A DNA stretch of 64,000 bases from Oculatella sp. LEGE 06141 (GTDB lineage: Bacteria; Cyanobacteriota; Cyanobacteriia; Elainellales; Elainellaceae): positions 1 through 64,000 of the forward strand of contig NZ_JADEWO010000025.1 of the NCBI RefSeq assembly GCF_015207605.1. Direction: 5' to 3'. This document shows positions 46,089 through 57,634 of the stretch, piece by piece. Under the pieces are notes generated by a model. It worked only from the letters and a program-made list of their open reading frames with translations, was not told the origin of the DNA and ran no database searches. The position numbers and the translations under genes are program-made. Position 1 is the stretch's first letter. Each line of letters opens with the position of its first letter.

Positions 46089-46742
46089 CTAGAGTGCGAT
46101 CGCCTCTCCCCGTTCGGTAAAGCGCACCGAGCGCACTCCCCACTGCGAGTTTTTGGTCAACGTTTCTCGTAAACTGCCAAACAGGGCATATTGTTCGCAG
46201 CTTGATAGCGAAACAAGTTTGCGGCGAGAGTTTGCCGCCAAACGCAAATCCACAGTAGCCACGCCTCCAGAGACATTCACCCGATAACCAGAGAGCTTAA
46301 AGTCTCCGTTACTCTGGGTTGCAATCACCTCACCCACAGCGCCATCCATCGGCTGGTTCATTGGCACCTCCACGGGTTCTGGCACCATCCCGGCACACTC
46401 GTTGTCTACCTTGTAGACCATAACGGAGGTCATCTCGGTGGGGGCATCAGCTATCAACCCATCCAGATCATCAACGTTGGGTTCAGCAGACTGCAATGGA
46501 GCCGTTGCCGCAGAATCATCTGTGGGTTCCGCCCCAAACGGTTGACTCCCCGGTTCGGCAGGAGCAGACGTGCTATCATCCAGGCTAGACGGCAGCACTT
46601 CGGGAACGGCATCTGCCAGCACTCGACCATCATTGGCGTACGGTTCTGGAGCAACACACGCTCCTAATCCCATAACGATCGCACTAAAGGCAACCGCTAT
46701 CAACGAAGCGTTTCGGTTCATCTTGACTGTCCTCAAATCCAT
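46089..46742 (-). CDS. GerMN-domain lipoprotein
   Basis: A signal peptide ends with the lipobox VMGLGAC (Cys about 29), followed by a long Pro/Ala/Ser/Asp linker of about 80 residues. The C-terminal domain (about 110-217) has ATVDLRLAANSRRKLVSLSS and FGSLRETLTKNSQWGVRSVR, resembling the GerMN/spore-germination-type domain found in envelope lipoproteins. It probably sits on the periplasmic face of a membrane. Start may be the second ATG at 46721. Confidence 0.78.
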   Translation of the reverse strand: MDLRTVKMNRNASLIAVAFSAIVMGLGACVAPEPYANDGRVLADAVPEVLPSSLDDSTSAPAEPGSQPFGAEPTDDSAATAPLQSAEPNVDDLDGLIADAPTEMTSVMVYKVDNECAGMVPEPVEVPMNQPMDGAVGEVIATQSNGDFKLSGYRVNVSGGVATVDLRLAANSRRKLVSLSSCEQYALFGSLRETLTKNSQWGVRSVRFTERGEAIAL

Positions 46743-46796
46743 TTATCCTCAAATCCATCAACATCTAGAACAGGCACCCTATCAACCGCAAACGGC

Positions 46797-49094
46797 TCAG
46801 GGTTCATCCAGCACATTCCGTAACGTTCGTAATAGGGTTTCGGCAGTATAGGGTTTGGGCAAAAAGGCTTTCACGCCGTTGCCAGAACTAATCGCAGACT
46901 GCTGATTCAATGACAAACCGCTGACCGCAATCACCTTGATCTGGGGGTTGATTTTTTGCAAGGTGCGAATCGCCGTTGCTCCATCCATTGTTGGCATCAT
47001 CATATCCATCAGGGTGGCGTTGATCGACTGTCGGTGTTCGGCATACAGCGCGATCGCCTCAATCCCATCATTGGCTGTCATCACCCTGTAGTTACAAGCT
47101 TCAAGCGAAGTCTTAGTAATTTCGCGAATCGCCACTTCATCATCCACCACCAAAATTAATTCACCCTGCCCCTGGGGCAAGCCCAAATCTGGTTCGTACT
47201 CCTGACCAACCTCATCTGTGGCGATCGCCGGTAAACAAACCTTGAACTGAGTCCCCTTCCCAACCTCGCTGTACACCGTCACAAAGCCACCGTGATCTTT
47301 CACAATACCAATGACGGTCGATAGCCCCAGTCCAGTGCCCTTTCCCACCTCTTTTGTCGTAAAAAAAGGTTCAAAGACCCGATCTAGCGTTTCTGGATCA
47401 ATTCCTGTACCTGTGTCAGAAACCGTGATCACGACATAGGGGCCAACATTAGCGCTGATATTCATCCGGGCGTAGTTTTCATCCACCAACAGATTTTCAG
47501 TCGTAATTTGTAATACCCCACCTCTGGGCATGGCATCACGGGCATTGACGCAGAGATTCATCAATACCTGATGCAGTTGAGTTGCATCCCCCAACACCGA
47601 CCATATTCCTGCCGCCATCTCACTGGTTTTGATTTCAATCGATTTTGGAAAGGTTTCCCGCACAATCTGTTCTACCTCCGGCACGACCCGGTCAAGGTGC
47701 AGCAACACCCGTTCACTCCCCAGCCCCCGTGCAAACGAGAGAACTTGTTTAACCAGTTCAGCCGCTCGCTTCGCACTGGTTTCTAGCGTGTTTAACCATT
47801 GCTGGCTCTGGGGGTCGGTTGTCTTTAGTTCAAGTAACTGCACAGCCATCAAAATGGGAGACAACATATTATTCAGGTCGTGGGCAATGCCACCCGCCAG
47901 GGTGCCCAAACTTTCTAGCCGTTGCGCCCGCAAAAATTGCGCTTCTAACTGCTTCTTTTCGGTAATATCAGTGCTCACAATCAGCACCGAGTGCGGAATC
48001 CCTGTTTCATCTCGAACGAGCGTCCAGCGGCTTTCAACCGTGATTTCAGCCCCACTCTGGGTAACTTGATTCAAGTCGCCCTGCCACACGCCCTTTGCCA
48101 ACAGTGCCTCCCAAATTTCGGCATCATGGGGTGAAGGTTGCTTGTAGATCAGCCGTCCGGTTTGACGATCGATCGCTTCTTCCGATTTCCAGCCATACAG
48201 CCGTTCTGCCCCCTTGTTCCAATACAGAATGCGGTTGTCGAGATCCTGCACCAGAATGGCATCCGTGGCGATATCCAGCAAAGCCGCCTGTTCTCGAATT
48301 TTCTGCTCGGCGCGTCGCACCTCAGTTACATCGGTTTGCGTACCGATAAAGTAAAGCAGTTCCCCGTCATCCGAGAAGACCGGCGATATTTTTAGCTCGT
48401 TCCAAAACGGTTGACCGTCTTTGCGGTAGTTCAACAGAGTGGTTTTCAGTTCCCTGCGGTCGGCGATCGCCTGACTGATGCTGGCCACCGTATGCAGGTC
48501 AGTGCCCTTGCCCTGTAGAAAACGGCAGTTACGCCCGATCGCCTCCTCCGAACCATAGCCCGTAATGCGTGTAACCGCCGAGTTGAGATAAATAATGGGG
48601 TTATCCGGCTGGTTAGGGTCGGTAATGATAATGCCATCCGAAGCCGAGTTAATCGCCTGAGCCAGCAGCAAATTTTCAGTAGCAGCCGTTCGCAGTGCCT
48701 CTTCTGCTCGTTTCCGCTCGATCGCATATCGAATCGATCGTGCCAACAAATCGCCGCTAAATTGCCCCTTGACCAGATAATCCTGTGCCCCGGCTTGCAG
48801 CGCCATTGCCGCCAGCTCTTCGTCATTTAACCCGGTTAAAACAATAATCGGCAGAGCCGTAACCTGATGCTGAGCCTTGCGAAACGTTTCTAACCCTTGA
48901 CTGTCGGGCAACGACAAATCCAGCAAGACCACATCAAATGCCTCCTGGTCTAGCCGTTTAATGCCCTGGCTCAGCCACTCCACATGGGTCAGGTTAAAGT
49001 GAGCAATGTCAGCTTCTGCCAGCGTTTCTTGCAGCAGGCGAGCATCACCAAGGTTGTCTTCAATTAGCAAAATCTTGATGACTGAATCGGACAT
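46797..49094 (-). CDS. LOV-domain hybrid histidine kinase (REC-LOV-PAS-HisKA-HATPase-REC)
   Basis: Domains in order over 765 residues are: receiver (1-125, Asp59 in VVLLDLSLPD), a LOV-type PAS (about 145-260), a second PAS (about 265-380), HisKA with GGIAHDLNN (His405), HATPase ([13 protein letters not shown]) and a C-terminal receiver ([11 protein letters not shown]). The first PAS carries GRNCRFLQG with Cys190, the flavin-adduct cysteine, plus NYRKDGQPFWNELKISPV and FIGTQTDVT, the Asn/Gln flavin contacts. It should sense blue light through FMN and feed a phosphorelay. It lies 4 bp after the Rcp1-like gene in one operon. The C-terminal module is closely similar to that of the kinase at 53981. 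Confidence 0.92.
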   Translation of the reverse strand: MSDSVIKILLIEDNLGDARLLQETLAEADIAHFNLTHVEWLSQGIKRLDQEAFDVVLLDLSLPDSQGLETFRKAQHQVTALPIIVLTGLNDEELAAMALQAGAQDYLVKGQFSGDLLARSIRYAIERKRAEEALRTAATENLLLAQAINSASDGIIITDPNQPDNPIIYLNSAVTRITGYGSEEAIGRNCRFLQGKGTDLHTVASISQAIADRRELKTTLLNYRKDGQPFWNELKISPVFSDDGELLYFIGTQTDVTEVRRAEQKIREQAALLDIATDAILVQDLDNRILYWNKGAERLYGWKSEEAIDRQTGRLIYKQPSPHDAEIWEALLAKGVWQGDLNQVTQSGAEITVESRWTLVRDETGIPHSVLIVSTDITEKKQLEAQFLRAQRLESLGTLAGGIAHDLNNMLSPILMAVQLLELKTTDPQSQQWLNTLETSAKRAAELVKQVLSFARGLGSERVLLHLDRVVPEVEQIVRETFPKSIEIKTSEMAAGIWSVLGDATQLHQVLMNLCVNARDAMPRGGVLQITTENLLVDENYARMNISANVGPYVVITVSDTGTGIDPETLDRVFEPFFTTKEVGKGTGLGLSTVIGIVKDHGGFVTVYSEVGKGTQFKVCLPAIATDEVGQEYEPDLGLPQGQGELILVVDDEVAIREITKTSLEACNYRVMTANDGIEAIALYAEHRQSINATLMDMMMPTMDGATAIRTLQKINPQIKVIAVSGLSLNQQSAISSGNGVKAFLPKPYTAETLLRTLRNVLDEP

Positions 49095-49098
49095 TCCC

Positions 49099-49545
49099 TC
49101 ACTCCAACGGTAGCTTTACAATGGTCAACCAGAACTCTTCGATCGAGCGAATCACTCGAATGAACTGGTTTAAGTCAACGGGTTTACTAATGTAACAATT
49201 CCCGTGCAGCTCATAGGCTTTAGCAATGTCCTCCTCGGCCTGGGAGGTGGTTAGCACCACCACCGGAATTCGCTTCAAGGCATGGTGGTTTTTGATCTGC
49301 TGCAACACTTCTCGACCGTCTCGCCTGGGCAAATTGAGATCGAGCAAGATTAAGTCAGGCCGGGGGACACTGGCATATTTACCCTGCTTTAGCAAAAAAG
49401 CAAGGGCTTCTACCCCATCGGACACCACACTCAGGTGGTTGTGAACCCGTCCGTCTCGTAATACCTCTTGCGTTAAACGAACATCACCAGGATTGTCTTC
49501 TACTAACAAAATTTCGATCGGTCTACCAATTGGGGTCTGGTTCAT
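49099..49545 (-). CDS. Rcp1-like response regulator
   Basis: The 148-residue receiver-only protein has the Rcp1-type sequence [19 protein letters not shown], phospho-acceptor in [26 protein letters not shown] and [12 protein letters not shown]. Rcp1 is the phosphate acceptor of the phytochrome Cph1. The ATG overlaps the kinase stop by 4 bases (49542-49545), the usual phytochrome-kinase/Rcp arrangement. It is thus the likely partner of the kinase at 49542. Confidence 0.93.
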   Translation of the reverse strand: MNQTPIGRPIEILLVEDNPGDVRLTQEVLRDGRVHNHLSVVSDGVEALAFLLKQGKYASVPRPDLILLDLNLPRRDGREVLQQIKNHHALKRIPVVVLTTSQAEEDIAKAYELHGNCYISKPVDLNQFIRVIRSIEEFWLTIVKLPLE

Positions 49546-52500
49546 GCGGGGACATCTCTGCGATCGGGGATGGTGAAGTAGAAGGTTGAACCTTGATCAG
49601 GCGTTGACTCAACCCAGATGCGCCCGCCATGCCGTTCAACAATTTTTTTGCAGATCGCTAACCCAATCCCCGTACCCGGATATTCCGAACGTTGGTGCAA
49701 TCGCTGGAAGATCAAGAAGATGCGATCGCAATACTCCGGGTCGATCCCAATCCCATTGTCTTGCACCGAGAGAACCCATTCCCCATCCCCCTGCCTGGCC
49801 TGGATATGAACATGGGGAGCAGTATCCTGGCAGAACTTGATGCCATTGCTGATTAAGTTTTGCAAAACTTGCGTCAATTGCGAAGCATCAACCATCAGAT
49901 CGGGCAGGGGATCGTAAGTAACAAGGGCATGGCTGCTTTCAATGGTGGCTCTAATATTGGCGATCGCCCGTTCGACAATCACCGTTCCCGACGTGCGGTT
50001 GAACACCTTACCCCGATTTCCCACCCGTGAATACGCCAGCAAATCGTTAATGAGCGTCTGCATCCGGGTGGCTCCGTCTACAGCATAGTTAATAAAGGTA
50101 TCTGCATCCGCATCCAGCCGAGTTTTGTAACGTCGCTCGAGCAACTGAAGATAACTGGCAACCATCCGCAGCGGTTCCTGTAAATCGTGGGACGCTACAT
50201 AGGCAAACTGCTCCAGATCAGCATTAGAGCGGGTCAATTCCTGGCGCTGCTGCGTTTCCTGCTCCAGGAGCTGTGCCTGTGCCAGGGCAATTCCAATCTG
50301 GTTTGCGAGTTGCTGCATCAGATCAACTTCAAAATCCGACCAGTGGCGCGGCACTTTGCACTGATGGGCAATTAACAGTCCCCAAAACTCCTCTTTGATC
50401 AAGATCGGTATCACCAGCTTTGATTTCACCTGAAGCGTGTCTAGAAAATGGACGAGGCAGGGGGCAACCTCCGCCCGATCGAGATCTTCAATGGTGTAGA
50501 TTCGTCCGTGCTGGTAGGTTTGCAGGTAATCTTGACCAAAACAATCGTCTGTCACTCCTAAATCGAGTACAGACATCCACCCTTTGGCAACGGCTTCTTT
50601 CACAACCTGTCCCGATCCATCCGGATACACCTGGAATACCAGCACCCGATCTGCCTGGAAGATACGCTGCACTTCCGTGACGCTGGTTTGCAAAATTTCG
50701 TCCAGTTGCAGAGATTGCCGGATTTTGAGCGTGATTTCAGCAAAAAGCTGCGATCGCAGACTTTGGAAGCGTAACTGTTCTTCGGCACGCTTGCGCTCCG
50801 TAATGTCACTGCCAATCCCCAGAAAACTGGTAATAGCTCCAGTCGAATCGCGTAGTGCCGTAATTGATAGCAGCACAGGAAAGCGGGAACCGTCCTTGCG
50901 AATGTACGTCCATTCTTGCTCATCGGGTTTGCCCAATCGCGCTTTAGCCACAAATGCCTCAAACCCTGGTGCCACCGGAATTCCCAGTTCTGCGGTCAAT
51001 TCTTTGGCTCGATACGCGACTTCATTGATATCGTGAAAAATAGATGGCGTTACTTTGCCAACCACCTCATCGGCGCTGTATCCCAACAGCCGTTCTGCGG
51101 CGGCATTAAAGGTGCGAACGGTGCCATCTACCTGAGTTGAAATAATGGTATAGTCAGCCCCGTCCAAAATCGCCTGTTGCAGCGTCGTCGTTTCCAGTAG
51201 CGCCGCCTCTGCCCGTCTGCGCTCGGTCACATCGCTTGCCAGCACAATTTCGGCTCGCCGTCCGGCAAACGTTAGCGTGTGGGATATAATTTCAACTTCA
51301 ATGATCGAGCCATCCTTTTTGCAATGTCGCCAGATCCCCGCCGCATCTAACCCGCTCGAAACGTTGGCAATGTTCGTGAGCAAAGCCGGAATCTCGGCGG
51401 CAGGGCGAATGTCGCAGAGGGTCATTGCTAAAAATTCGTCTCGCGAATAGCCATAGTGCTGAATAGCCGCCTGGTTAACCGCGAGAAAGGCGAGCGTTTC
51501 AATATCATAGGCCCACATAGGATGCGGGTTGTTTTCAAACAGCAGGCGATATCGCTCTTCTGATTGGCGCAGTTTAGCTTCGGCCTGCTTGCGTTCGTTG
51601 ATGTCTTCAAAGTAAACCGACAAACCACCCTCTAGCGGATAGGCATGAACTAAAAACCAGGTGTTGAGCGGCGAATACAACGCTTCAAACTCAACGCTGA
51701 CCTGTTCCGACATCGCACGGTGATAGTGCTGCTGAAAGGGCGAGTTAACGGCCTCTGGAAACTCATCCCACAACAACTTGCCGACCAGGTTGGCGCGTTG
51801 CCGTTGTAGCAACCGCTCAGCCTGCTGGTTGAGATAGGTAAAACACCACTCGCGATCGACCGCAAAGAAGGCATCCGTAATGCTTTCCAGAATGCTAATC
51901 GTGCGCTGGCGAGCGGCTTCGGCCTCAGACCGGGCATCTTGCTCCCGTTTCAACAGGTGCGATCGCTCTGCTTCCCTCTGTTGGCGCTCTGTAACATCGA
52001 CCATGCCACCCACGGCACGAATGGCGGTTCCAGCCTCGTTATGAACAATCTGGCTGCGGTTAGAAACGTAGAGATAGGAACCATCAGCATGTCGGTAGCG
52101 ATACTCTGCTTCCCAGTTCGTTCCAGTTTGAATTGCCGTCCGAATCCCAGCCAGAACGCGATCGCGATCCTCAGGATGAATGTTGCTGTACCACCAGGAT
52201 GCGTTGCGCCCAACGATATCGGTTTTATAGCCCAACAGCGTTTGAATGCCTTCGTTCCACCACACCTGGTTGGTCTGCAAATTCCAATCCCAGATGACAT
52301 CGTTAGTGGTTCGAGCAATGAGATGAAGGCGTTCTTCACTCTGGCGCAAAGCCGCTTCGGTGCGCTGCTGGCGATCGAGCGATTCAGTCAAATCGTTCAA
52401 GGCTCGCCGCATTTCGAGTTGGGCGATCACCTGTCGAGCCAGGGCTTGCAGCGCGTCTTTCTGCTCGGAGTTCAGGGTGCGCGGCACCCGATCAATAACG

Positions 52501-52889
52501 CAGAGCGTTCCCAGCGGATAGCCGTCGGGGGTAACCAGCGGCGCACCCGCATAAAAGCGAATAGCCGGATCGGAGGTCACTAACGGATTATCGGCAAACC
52601 GCTCATCTTGAGTCGCATCTGGAATAATGAGAAGGTCAGGCTGTAGAATGACATGCGCGCAAAAGGCAAGATTGCGTGGTGTTTGCACAGCCTCTATGCC
52701 AACTTTAGACTTAAACCATTGTCGGGTGGAATCAATCAGGCTAACCAGAGCGATCGGCGTATCGCAAATAGAAGCGGCCAAACGGGTCAAATCATCAAAC
52801 GCTTGCTCTGGTGAAGTATCCAGAATGTTGTACCGTTCTAAAGCGGCCAGACGATCGGCTTCACTCGTTGGAAGAGGGGCTTCAGACAT
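49542..52889 (-). CDS. Multi-sensor histidine kinase with DXCF-motif GAF (possible cyanobacteriochrome)
   Basis: The 1115 residues hold GAF1 (about 1-160), four PAS domains (about 185-300, 325-435, 445-560, 570-700), GAF2 (about 715-875) and HisKA with [10 protein letters not shown] (His901) plus HATPase. GAF2 has the cyanobacteriochrome layout: a DXCF motif (DDCF, 781-784) and a second Cys at 811 in VAPCLVHFL, followed by [20 protein letters not shown]. The residue after Cys811 is Leu, not the usual His, so bilin binding is uncertain. The HisKA sequence resembles Cph1-type kinases and the next gene encodes an Rcp1-like partner. The start is 53 bp from the divergent pyrB. Confidence 0.92.
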   Translation of the reverse strand: MSEAPLPTSEADRLAALERYNILDTSPEQAFDDLTRLAASICDTPIALVSLIDSTRQWFKSKVGIEAVQTPRNLAFCAHVILQPDLLIIPDATQDERFADNPLVTSDPAIRFYAGAPLVTPDGYPLGTLCVIDRVPRTLNSEQKDALQALARQVIAQLEMRRALNDLTESLDRQQRTEAALRQSEERLHLIARTTNDVIWDWNLQTNQVWWNEGIQTLLGYKTDIVGRNASWWYSNIHPEDRDRVLAGIRTAIQTGTNWEAEYRYRHADGSYLYVSNRSQIVHNEAGTAIRAVGGMVDVTERQQREAERSHLLKREQDARSEAEAARQRTISILESITDAFFAVDREWCFTYLNQQAERLLQRQRANLVGKLLWDEFPEAVNSPFQQHYHRAMSEQVSVEFEALYSPLNTWFLVHAYPLEGGLSVYFEDINERKQAEAKLRQSEERYRLLFENNPHPMWAYDIETLAFLAVNQAAIQHYGYSRDEFLAMTLCDIRPAAEIPALLTNIANVSSGLDAAGIWRHCKKDGSIIEVEIISHTLTFAGRRAEIVLASDVTERRRAEAALLETTTLQQAILDGADYTIISTQVDGTVRTFNAAAERLLGYSADEVVGKVTPSIFHDINEVAYRAKELTAELGIPVAPGFEAFVAKARLGKPDEQEWTYIRKDGSRFPVLLSITALRDSTGAITSFLGIGSDITERKRAEEQLRFQSLRSQLFAEITLKIRQSLQLDEILQTSVTEVQRIFQADRVLVFQVYPDGSGQVVKEAVAKGWMSVLDLGVTDDCFGQDYLQTYQHGRIYTIEDLDRAEVAPCLVHFLDTLQVKSKLVIPILIKEEFWGLLIAHQCKVPRHWSDFEVDLMQQLANQIGIALAQAQLLEQETQQRQELTRSNADLEQFAYVASHDLQEPLRMVASYLQLLERRYKTRLDADADTFINYAVDGATRMQTLINDLLAYSRVGNRGKVFNRTSGTVIVERAIANIRATIESSHALVTYDPLPDLMVDASQLTQVLQNLISNGIKFCQDTAPHVHIQARQGDGEWVLSVQDNGIGIDPEYCDRIFLIFQRLHQRSEYPGTGIGLAICKKIVERHGGRIWVESTPDQGSTFYFTIPDRRDVPA

Positions 52890-52942
52890 AGCGACATAAC
52901 TGCTGCTGCTTAATTGTAGTTTGAATCACAATTGTGGCTAAT

Positions 52943-54004
52943 ATGGCTGATACGACATGGTTTCGTCGGCACATTATTTCCCTCGCCGACTTTACGCCAG
53001 CAGAGTATGACACAGTATTGCAAACGGCTGCTAGCTTTCGGGAAGTGTTGTCCCGCCGTACCAAAAAAGTACCCACCCTGCAAGGACAGGTAGTAACCAA
53101 TTTATTTTTTGAGTCATCCACCCGCACCCGCAGCAGTTTCGAGCTGGCGGCCAAACGGCTGTCTGCCGACATTTTAAACTTTGCCCCCGGCACGTCTTCG
53201 ATCACAAAAGGCGAAACTATTTTAGACACGGCAAAGACGTATTTGGCAATGGGGACGGATATGATGGTGATTCGTCACCGCGAGGCAGGTGTGCCGCTGG
53301 CGATCGCGCAAGAAATGGATCGGCTCAACACCCATGTTGGCGTGCTGAACGCCGGAGACGGACAGCATGAACACCCATCCCAGGCTTTACTCGACCTGTT
53401 TACCATCTGCACCCTACTCGACCCGAATGAACCGCATTTGGCGCTGCTGCGCGGCAAAAAGATTGCGATCGTCGGGGATATCCTGCATTCACGAGTGGCG
53501 CGATCGAACATCTGGAGCCTCACTGCCAGCGGAGCCGAGGTGCATTTGGCGGGGCCACCAACGCTGTTACCCAGGTGGTTTGCCGAATTTGTATCGCAGA
53601 ACTCAGCCAGAACTTCGGCCACGGGCGATCGCATTCCCCACTCCGGCCATACCGAGTCAGAGCCATCGCCACCGTTGGGTCAGTTATTTTTGCACTGGTC
53701 GCTGCCTGCCGCGCTGGAAAATGCCGACTTTGTAATGACGTTACGGCTTCAGAAAGAGCGGATGACGCAGCATTTGTTGCCCAGCCTGCGAGAGTACCAC
53801 CAACAGTTTGGGATGACGCGCGATCGGCTCAAACTGTGCCAACCCCACGTTAAAGTGCTGCACCCAGGCCCCGTGAATCGCGGCGTTGAAATCAGCTCCG
53901 ATTTAATGGATGATCCGGCTTTCAGCCTGATTGCTCAACAGGTTACCAGCGGTGTTGCTGTGCGGATGGCGTTGCTGTATTTAATGGGAAGTGGACGCGT
54001 GTGA
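52943..54004 (+). CDS. pyrB: Aspartate carbamoyltransferase catalytic subunit
   Basis: PyrB catalyses the first committed step of pyrimidine synthesis. Motifs: carbamoyl-phosphate loop [28 protein letters not shown] preceded by HPSQ (HEHPSQ), and [11 protein letters not shown]. An ATG at 52943 is favoured over the in-frame GTG at 52934. Between VAR-type FAEFVSQNS and LFLHWSLP is an extra stretch of about 25 residues containing a HIP1 site, probably a species-specific surface loop. Its 3' end overlaps the convergent kinase gene by 24 bp. Confidence 0.96.
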   Translation: MADTTWFRRHIISLADFTPAEYDTVLQTAASFREVLSRRTKKVPTLQGQVVTNLFFESSTRTRSSFELAAKRLSADILNFAPGTSSITKGETILDTAKTYLAMGTDMMVIRHREAGVPLAIAQEMDRLNTHVGVLNAGDGQHEHPSQALLDLFTICTLLDPNEPHLALLRGKKIAIVGDILHSRVARSNIWSLTASGAEVHLAGPPTLLPRWFAEFVSQNSARTSATGDRIPHSGHTESEPSPPLGQLFLHWSLPAALENADFVMTLRLQKERMTQHLLPSLREYHQQFGMTRDRLKLCQPHVKVLHPGPVNRGVEISSDLMDDPAFSLIAQQVTSGVAVRMALLYLMGSGRV

Positions 54005-57000
54005 AACACCATCAGGATTGAGTACGCGATGCACCGTCCGCAGCAGATCTCGCGAGGTGTAGGGTTTAGATAGAAATGCTTGCACACCCGTATCGTTGGT
54101 GAGGGCGGTTTGCTCAAATGCGACCAAACCACTCACGGCAATAATTTTAATATCGGGGCACATTTTCTGTAGGGTGCGAATGGTGATAGGCCCATCCATC
54201 GTTGGCATCATCATATCTACCAGCACCAGATCGATTTTCTCTCGGTACTGCGCGTAGAGGGCGATCGCCTCGATACCATCGCTAGCGGTCAATACCTGGT
54301 ACGAAAACGCTTCAAGCGAGGCTTTGGAAACTTCTCGAATCGACGCTTCATCATCCACCACCAGCACCCATTCTCCCCGTCCTTTGGGCAGCTCCAATTC
54401 TTCAGGCAGCACTGGTTCGGTAGTTTGTACGGCAGGCAGGTAGACCTTAAACTGAGTTCCCTGACCCATCTGACTGTTGACCACAATAAACCCGCCGTGG
54501 CTTTTGACAATACCGCTAACCGTCGAAAGCCCCAATCCGGTACCTTGACCCACTTCTTTCGTGGTGAAAAACGGATCAAAGATGCGATCGACAATCGCCG
54601 GGGCAATGCCCATGCCGCTATCGGATACGGCAATCACCACGTAATCCCCCACATGAGCATCCAGATGCATCCGGGCGTAATGGTCATCTACGGTTAGATT
54701 TTCAGCCGTAATTTCCAACACACCACCATCGGGCATAGCGTCGCGGGCGTTGACGCAGAGGTTCATCAACACCTGATGAAGCTGCGTCACATCGCCTCGA
54801 ACCGTCGCCAGGTTACGGGCAGCATTGGTTTGAACATCAATAGACTTGGGAAAGGTTTCTTTAGCAATCTGCCTGACTTCCGCAATCAGGTGCTTGATTT
54901 GCAAGACGGTGTGTTTGCCTTCCACGCCTCTGGCAAACGACAACACCTGCTTTACCAGTGCTGCCGCCCGTTTCGCGTTGGTTTCTAGCGTTTGCAGCAG
55001 TTGTTTACTGCGTTCGTCTAAATCTGAAAATTTGAACTGCAACAATTGGGCGATCGCCAAAATGGGCGTGAGAACATTGTTCAGGTCGTGGGCAATGCCA
55101 CCCGCCAGTGTTCCCAGGCTTTCAATCCGCTGAGTGCGAAAAAACTGCAACTCTAGCTGTTTTTTTTCGGTAATGTCCGTATCAACCGACAGAATAGATT
55201 TAGGTTGGTTGGTTTCGTCTCGTACCAGCGTCCAGCGGCTTTCAACCACCACTGGCTTGCCCAATTTGGTGATTTTGTTTAACTCGCCCTGCCATTCGCC
55301 CCGATGGGTCAGCGCTTTTTGAATGTCTGGCAGTTGGTTCAGCGGCTCTCGATACAGCAACAGGTTGACATTTTTCCCGATCGCTTCCTCTGCCGTCCAG
55401 CCATATAGCCGCTCTGCTCCTTTGTTCCAAAACAGAATGCGGTGATCGAGGTTGCTAACTAAGATGGCATCGGTAGACACATCCAGTAAGGCCGCCTGCT
55501 CGCGAATGGTTTGCTCGGCGCGTTTGCGTTCGTTGAGTTCCGTTTGCACCTGCTGATACAGTTCAGATTGCTGGATGGCGATCGCTAACTGATCGGCGAT
55601 CGCCCGTAACAGCTCCACATCTGAGTCTTGCCAGGTAAACGAGGGTTGATTCTTGATTAAGCAGACCGTCCCCCAAACCTTAGGCGGATTTAGACTACTG
55701 GAACCCGAATGCAGCGGCAGCATTAACCAGGCACCCGGATACTGTGCAGCTAGTTTCTGGTTAACCGGGTCTTTTAACTCCTGAGCGTCATCCACTCGCA
55801 CCACGTTCAGTTGTTTTAGCTGTTCTGCCACCGGATTGTTGGCATCTGGAATCACTAACCCTAGGTCGTCCAGTGACTCTGGTTTGTTGCAGTAGATCGC
55901 CATCTTGCGCCAAATTCCCTCTTCTGGCAGGTATTGGGAAATAGAAGCCCGATCGGCCTGGAGCAGTTCAGTAATTTCGTAGACGGCGGTTGAAAAAATT
56001 GTCGATAAATCCAGCGAGTTACGGATGGTTTGAATCACCCGGTTCAGGGCTTGCTCCCGCTGGGCTTGATGGCGCGTTTGTTTATAAAGTTGGCTTTGCT
56101 GAATGGCGATCGCCACTTGAGCCGCTAGCTGATTGAGTAAATCAATTTCAAACGGTTGCCACTGTCGCGGTGCCGCGCAATGGTTGGCGACCAACAATCC
56201 CCACAGCTTCGTTTCCTGGACAATGGGCACCACAAGATTAGCGCGCACTTGCAGCCGAGATAGCAAATCGACATGGCAAGCCGATAAACCCGATGTGTAG
56301 ATATCGGCTGTCTCCTGGATGCGCCCCTGCTCGTAGAGCGATCGCCCCACAGCTTCTCCAAAAAACGAGTCCTTAATTTTTCGTCCCAACACAGAAGACC
56401 AATCAGGTGCAACGGATTCAACCACAATGATTCCGCTCCAGTCGGGTTCAAAGCGGTAGATAAAGACGCGATCGGTTTGCAGAAACCGTCGCACCCCAGA
56501 TACAACCGTCTGCAAAATCTCGTCTAGATCCAGCGATTGGTGAATGTGTTGAGTAATCTCAACAATCAGTTTCTCCTGCTCCAGGCGCTGCTGCAAGGTG
56601 TGTTTGGCGGGCGCGTGTTGACTCAAATAGTGCCGTAGTCCTAGCTGGTTCAGAAGTTGACGACCCAGAATTTGCAGGTCAGCCAGTTGCTGAGGGGTCA
56701 GCTCTCTGGGAACAACGTCCATGATGCATAAGGTGCCGAGAGGTTGGTCGGCCTCTAATACCAGCGGCACCCCAGCATAAAAGCGAATAGCCGGAGCGGC
56801 AATATCGCCGATGGTAGCCGGGACGCGGTCATCCAGCAAAACATCGGGCACAACCAGCCATTCCGGTTGAGATAAGGTCTGGATATCCAGCGCATTCAAC
56901 CCCTCAACCTGTAGCCTATTTGCCCCCGTACCAAACCGTTGCCCTGTTTTATTGAAATCAATCAGGGTTACTAGCGCGATCGGAACCTGGAAGAGAGAGG

Positions 57001-57103
57001 CCGCTAACGTGGCAATGTCACGGCAATCCTCCTCTATGTTGCTCTCAAGAAGCGGCTGAAGAGCTTTGGGATCGATCGCTCTACGGCTAAAGGATGGCAT
57101 CAT
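53981..57103 (-). CDS. Hybrid histidine kinase with cyanobacteriochrome-like GAF
   Basis: Over 1040 residues the order is GAF (1-160), a cyanobacteriochrome-like GAF (about 175-335), a third GAF (about 345-515), PAS (about 535-650), HisKA with GGIAHDLNN, HATPase ([13 protein letters not shown]) and receiver ([12 protein letters not shown]). The second GAF contains [20 protein letters not shown] with the Cys-His pair 276-277, the chromophore-attachment position, then [11 protein letters not shown] and [16 protein letters not shown]. At the DXCF position it has DSFF (245-248), so no second cysteine; a red/green-type photocycle would be the analogy. The HisKA-to-receiver half is a paralogue of the LOV kinase's. 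Its 3' end overlaps pyrB. Confidence 0.92.
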   Translation of the reverse strand: MMPSFSRRAIDPKALQPLLESNIEEDCRDIATLAASLFQVPIALVTLIDFNKTGQRFGTGANRLQVEGLNALDIQTLSQPEWLVVPDVLLDDRVPATIGDIAAPAIRFYAGVPLVLEADQPLGTLCIMDVVPRELTPQQLADLQILGRQLLNQLGLRHYLSQHAPAKHTLQQRLEQEKLIVEITQHIHQSLDLDEILQTVVSGVRRFLQTDRVFIYRFEPDWSGIIVVESVAPDWSSVLGRKIKDSFFGEAVGRSLYEQGRIQETADIYTSGLSACHVDLLSRLQVRANLVVPIVQETKLWGLLVANHCAAPRQWQPFEIDLLNQLAAQVAIAIQQSQLYKQTRHQAQREQALNRVIQTIRNSLDLSTIFSTAVYEITELLQADRASISQYLPEEGIWRKMAIYCNKPESLDDLGLVIPDANNPVAEQLKQLNVVRVDDAQELKDPVNQKLAAQYPGAWLMLPLHSGSSSLNPPKVWGTVCLIKNQPSFTWQDSDVELLRAIADQLAIAIQQSELYQQVQTELNERKRAEQTIREQAALLDVSTDAILVSNLDHRILFWNKGAERLYGWTAEEAIGKNVNLLLYREPLNQLPDIQKALTHRGEWQGELNKITKLGKPVVVESRWTLVRDETNQPKSILSVDTDITEKKQLELQFFRTQRIESLGTLAGGIAHDLNNVLTPILAIAQLLQFKFSDLDERSKQLLQTLETNAKRAAALVKQVLSFARGVEGKHTVLQIKHLIAEVRQIAKETFPKSIDVQTNAARNLATVRGDVTQLHQVLMNLCVNARDAMPDGGVLEITAENLTVDDHYARMHLDAHVGDYVVIAVSDSGMGIAPAIVDRIFDPFFTTKEVGQGTGLGLSTVSGIVKSHGGFIVVNSQMGQGTQFKVYLPAVQTTEPVLPEELELPKGRGEWVLVVDDEASIREVSKASLEAFSYQVLTASDGIEAIALYAQYREKIDLVLVDMMMPTMDGPITIRTLQKMCPDIKIIAVSGLVAFEQTALTNDTGVQAFLSKPYTSRDLLRTVHRVLNPDGVSHASTSH

Positions 57104-57634
57104 TGCTTTTCATTCTGGCTGAGTCAGCTATCTGCGGGTACTGCTTGGTAGATCGGTTGGCGGCACCGTTGAGTAAACACGTGCTATCAGAGAAACGCTA
57201 ATGGATACCGGAGCGCTTCACCCTACCCTGAATGGATTGCAATGCTAAATTGTTCATTGCTCACGGTTGAGCAAAAAATAAACCGCTTATATAAACGGTA
57301 AACAGCCATTTCGATCCATCAATGGAGAGGAAGCAACATTGCAGATTGAGAAAATGCGTGCAATTCAGGCGAAATTGCCGATAAGAACAAGCGGCAGTGC
57401 TAGTCGATTCAACCTGATGAACCGACTGGTTTAGATTTTTTTAACATTTCATCTATTACGAATATTTCATGTATGTACTTGCTATGGCATAAACTGAAAT
57501 ATGTTTTAATATTCCGACGCATCCCAAGCAAGAGCGATCGCTTTCGCAACAACAGGCGATCGCTCTTACTGTCGTCGAATTGGCAAGCGTTAACGTCAAT
57601 CTGGAGTGGCTTAAACCCAGGTGAATGATTCTAT
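57104..57634. other. 530-bp intergenic region
   Basis: No gene is found. It is AT-rich, presumably with the promoter of the kinase at 57103. A HIP1-based perfect hairpin lies near its right end (57530-57567). Confidence 0.5.
57530..57567. repeat. HIP1-containing 12-bp inverted repeat
   Basis: AAGAGCGATCGC and GCGATCGCTCTT pair perfectly across 14 bases. It is formed by two HIP1 sites with matching flanks. No T tract follows on either side. It lies 68 bp downstream of the ydcF-like gene's stop and may act as a transcript-end hairpin for it. Confidence 0.6.
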
